6,083 bases of DNA, taken from an uncultured Olegusella sp. (GTDB taxonomy: Bacteria; Actinomycetota; Coriobacteriia; Coriobacteriales; Atopobiaceae). The notes under the pieces were generated by a model. The model saw nothing but the letters and a program-made list of their open reading frames with translations, was not told where the DNA came from and made no database searches. The DNA lies in assembly GCF_947253395.1 (NCBI RefSeq), contig NZ_CAMXYY010000084.1, forward strand, positions 1 through 6,083, in the 5' to 3' direction. Below, one piece after another: positions 4,660 to 6,083 of the stretch. The translations under genes and the position numbers were made by a program. The stretch's first letter is position 1; each line of letters starts with the position of its first letter.

Positions 4660-5862
4660 ATGAAGAAGAGGGTCTTTATTGTTGTGCTGGATAGCTTTGG
4701 CATTGGCGAAGAGCCTGATGCTCCAGAGTACGGTGACGAGGGCAGCAATACTCTTTGCGCCTGCGCAACCAGCACCTACTTCGCTATGCCCAATCTTCAA
4801 AAACTCGGCCTATTCAACATCGACGGTGCACTTGACTCGGCCTATGACGTAGGTCTAAAGCCTGTCGAGGCGCCTACCGGCGCATTTGGTCGCCTGCGTG
4901 AGGCTTCCCAGGGCAAGGACACTACGGTTGGTCATTGGGAGCTTGCAGGTGTTATTTCACCTGAGCGTTTTCCAACCTATCCTGAGGGCTTCCCTGTAGA
5001 GATTATTGAGGAGTTTGAGCGCCAGACTGGGCGCAAAGTGCTTTGCAACAAGCCCTATTCTGGCACTGAGGTTATTCGTGACTATGGCCGCGAGATGGTT
5101 GAGACGGGTGCGCTGATTGTCTACACCTCTGCTGATAGTGTCTTTCAGATTGCTGCACACGAAGACGTCGTTTCCTGCGAGCAGCTCTACGAGTATTGCC
5201 GCATTGCTCGCAAGATTCTCACGGGCAAGCATGCCGTTGCTCGTGTTATTGCTCGTCCCTTTATTGGTGAGGAAGGCGCCTACACCAGAACCTCGCATCG
5301 TCACGACTTCTCACTGGAGCCTACGGGCGAGACTATGCTCGATGCTTTGACCAAGGCTGGCGTTGACGTTATCTCCGTTGGCAAGATTTATGACATTTTT
5401 GCTCAACGTGGTATCAAAGAGTCCATCCCCACCTCGGGCAACCCTGAGGGCATCGATCGCACTATCGAGCTGCTTGATCGCGATTTTGAGGGTCTTTGCT
5501 TTGTCAACCTTGTTGATACCGACATGATTTATGGGCATCGTAACGATGTTGATGGGTATGCCAAGGCGCTGGCTTATTTTGATGAGCATATTCCAACCAT
5601 TTTGGGCAAACTTCGCAAAGGTGATCTCTTTATGGTAGCTGCCGATCACGGCTGCGATCCTGTGACGCCTTCGACTGACCACTCCCGCGAATATGCACCT
5701 TGGGTTATTGCCGGCCCTCAGGTGCGTCCTGGTACCAACCTAGGTACCAGTACTACGTTTGCTGATGTTTCTGCCACGGTTCTTGACTACCTTGGTGTCC
5801 CTGCTCTTAAAAATGGCACGTCTCGTTTGAACGATATCTTGGAGGTTGCTGATAATGCCTAA
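4660..5862 (+). CDS. deoB: Phosphopentomutase
   Basis: This 400-residue protein has the usual length (394-407). It interconverts ribose 1-phosphate and ribose 5-phosphate, and the deoxyribose forms, linking nucleoside phosphorolysis to DeoC and the pentose phosphate pathway. It belongs to the alkaline phosphatase superfamily with two Mn ions, with a cap domain inserted roughly between residues 100 and 215. By comparison with the Bacillus cereus enzyme the metal ligands are all present: D11 in VVLDSFGIGE, D288 and H293 in DMIYGH, D329 and H330 in ADHGCD, and H341 in STDHSREY. The phosphorylated threonine is probably T88 in GKDTTVGHWE. The cap carries NKPYSGTE, YTSADSVFQIAAHE and ARPFIGE, which are also typical. 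The ribosome binding site is poor: GGTGA lies four bases before the ATG and GAGGG twelve bases before. The start is supported by the family N-terminus. The gene overlaps deoD by eight bases. Confidence 0.97.
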   Translation: MKKRVFIVVLDSFGIGEEPDAPEYGDEGSNTLCACATSTYFAMPNLQKLGLFNIDGALDSAYDVGLKPVEAPTGAFGRLREASQGKDTTVGHWELAGVISPERFPTYPEGFPVEIIEEFERQTGRKVLCNKPYSGTEVIRDYGREMVETGALIVYTSADSVFQIAAHEDVVSCEQLYEYCRIARKILTGKHAVARVIARPFIGEEGAYTRTSHRHDFSLEPTGETMLDALTKAGVDVISVGKIYDIFAQRGIKESIPTSGNPEGIDRTIELLDRDFEGLCFVNLVDTDMIYGHRNDVDGYAKALAYFDEHIPTILGKLRKGDLFMVAADHGCDPVTPSTDHSREYAPWVIAGPQVRPGTNLGTSTTFADVSATVLDYLGVPALKNGTSRLNDILEVADNA

Positions 5863-6083
5863 CGTACCGACTCCGCACAATGCCGCCCTTGAGGGTCAGA
5901 TTGCAAAGACCGTCCTTATGCCAGGTGATCCCCTACGCGCGCAGTATGTGGCAGAACACTATCTTGAGAATGTGACCTGCTTTAATACCGTCCGTAATAT
6001 GTTGGGCTTTACGGGCACCTACCAGGGTCAGCCTGTCTCGGTTATGGGTGGTGGCATGGGCATGCCTTCCGTAGGCATTTATA
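5855..6083 (+). CDS. deoD: Purine nucleoside phosphorylase, DeoD type (3' end outside window)
   Basis: The first 76 residues are visible before the window ends. DeoD-type enzymes are hexameric and split purine ribo- and deoxyribonucleosides with phosphate into free base and pentose 1-phosphate, the substrate of DeoB. Visible are TPHNA with the histidine (H8) that reaches into the neighbouring subunit's site, the phosphate-binding LMPGDPLRAQY with G24 and R28, the second phosphate-contacting arginine R47 in NTVRNMLGFTGTY, and VMGGGMGMPSVGIY. In E. coli the middle of the last motif reads GHGMG; here the histidine is a glycine. The ATG at 5855 lies inside the end of deoB (stop at 5860-5862), and GGAGG at 5841-5845 lies nine bases upstream, also inside deoB, so translation is very probably coupled to deoB. 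Confidence 0.95.
   Translation, partial: MPNVPTPHNAALEGQIAKTVLMPGDPLRAQYVAEHYLENVTCFNTVRNMLGFTGTYQGQPVSVMGGGMGMPSVGIY

Overview
The window is about 6.1 kb of bacterial chromosome of roughly balanced base composition. All the intact genes lie on the + strand: the end of an NAD synthetase gene, the complete groES-groEL chaperonin pair, and a nucleoside-catabolism cluster (deoC, deoB, start of deoD). The long glutamine-dependent type of NadE, the Gram-positive style ribosome binding sites (AAGGAGG) and the flavour of the GroEL and DeoB sequences suggest a Gram-positive, anaerobe-like organism. My best guess is an actinobacterial Coriobacteriia member of the Atopobium/Olsenella kind. That placement rests on sequence impression only.

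Layout. 1-893: C-terminal synthetase half of nadE, cut by the window edge. 894-1187: control region for the chaperonins. It holds two perfect inverted repeats, a good sigma-70 type promoter (TTGTTA, 17 bases, TATTAT), a structured mRNA leader and a strong ribosome binding site. 1188-1478 groES and 1556-3196 groEL, separated by a short gap with a terminator-like hairpin. 3197-3635: a 439-base gap without a credible gene, holding a large hairpin after groEL and a long inverted repeat just ahead of deoC. 3636-4274 deoC. 4275-4659: a gap that on the - strand carries what looks like the decayed C-terminal end of a PfkB-family sugar/nucleoside kinase. 4660-5862 deoB and 5855-6083 deoD (cut by the window edge), overlapping by 8 bases.

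How the genes work together. GroES caps the GroEL folding chamber. DeoD splits purine (deoxy)nucleosides with phosphate, DeoB moves the phosphate of (deoxy)ribose from C1 to C5, and DeoC cleaves deoxyribose 5-phosphate to glyceraldehyde 3-phosphate and acetaldehyde, feeding glycolysis. The kinase remnant lies inside this salvage cluster and may be what is left of a related nucleoside or sugar kinase.

No mobile element, CRISPR array, tRNA or rRNA was seen. The genes are ordinary housekeeping genes; the points worth a second look are in the non-coding DNA and in the kinase remnant. I did not see evidence for a novel multi-gene system.
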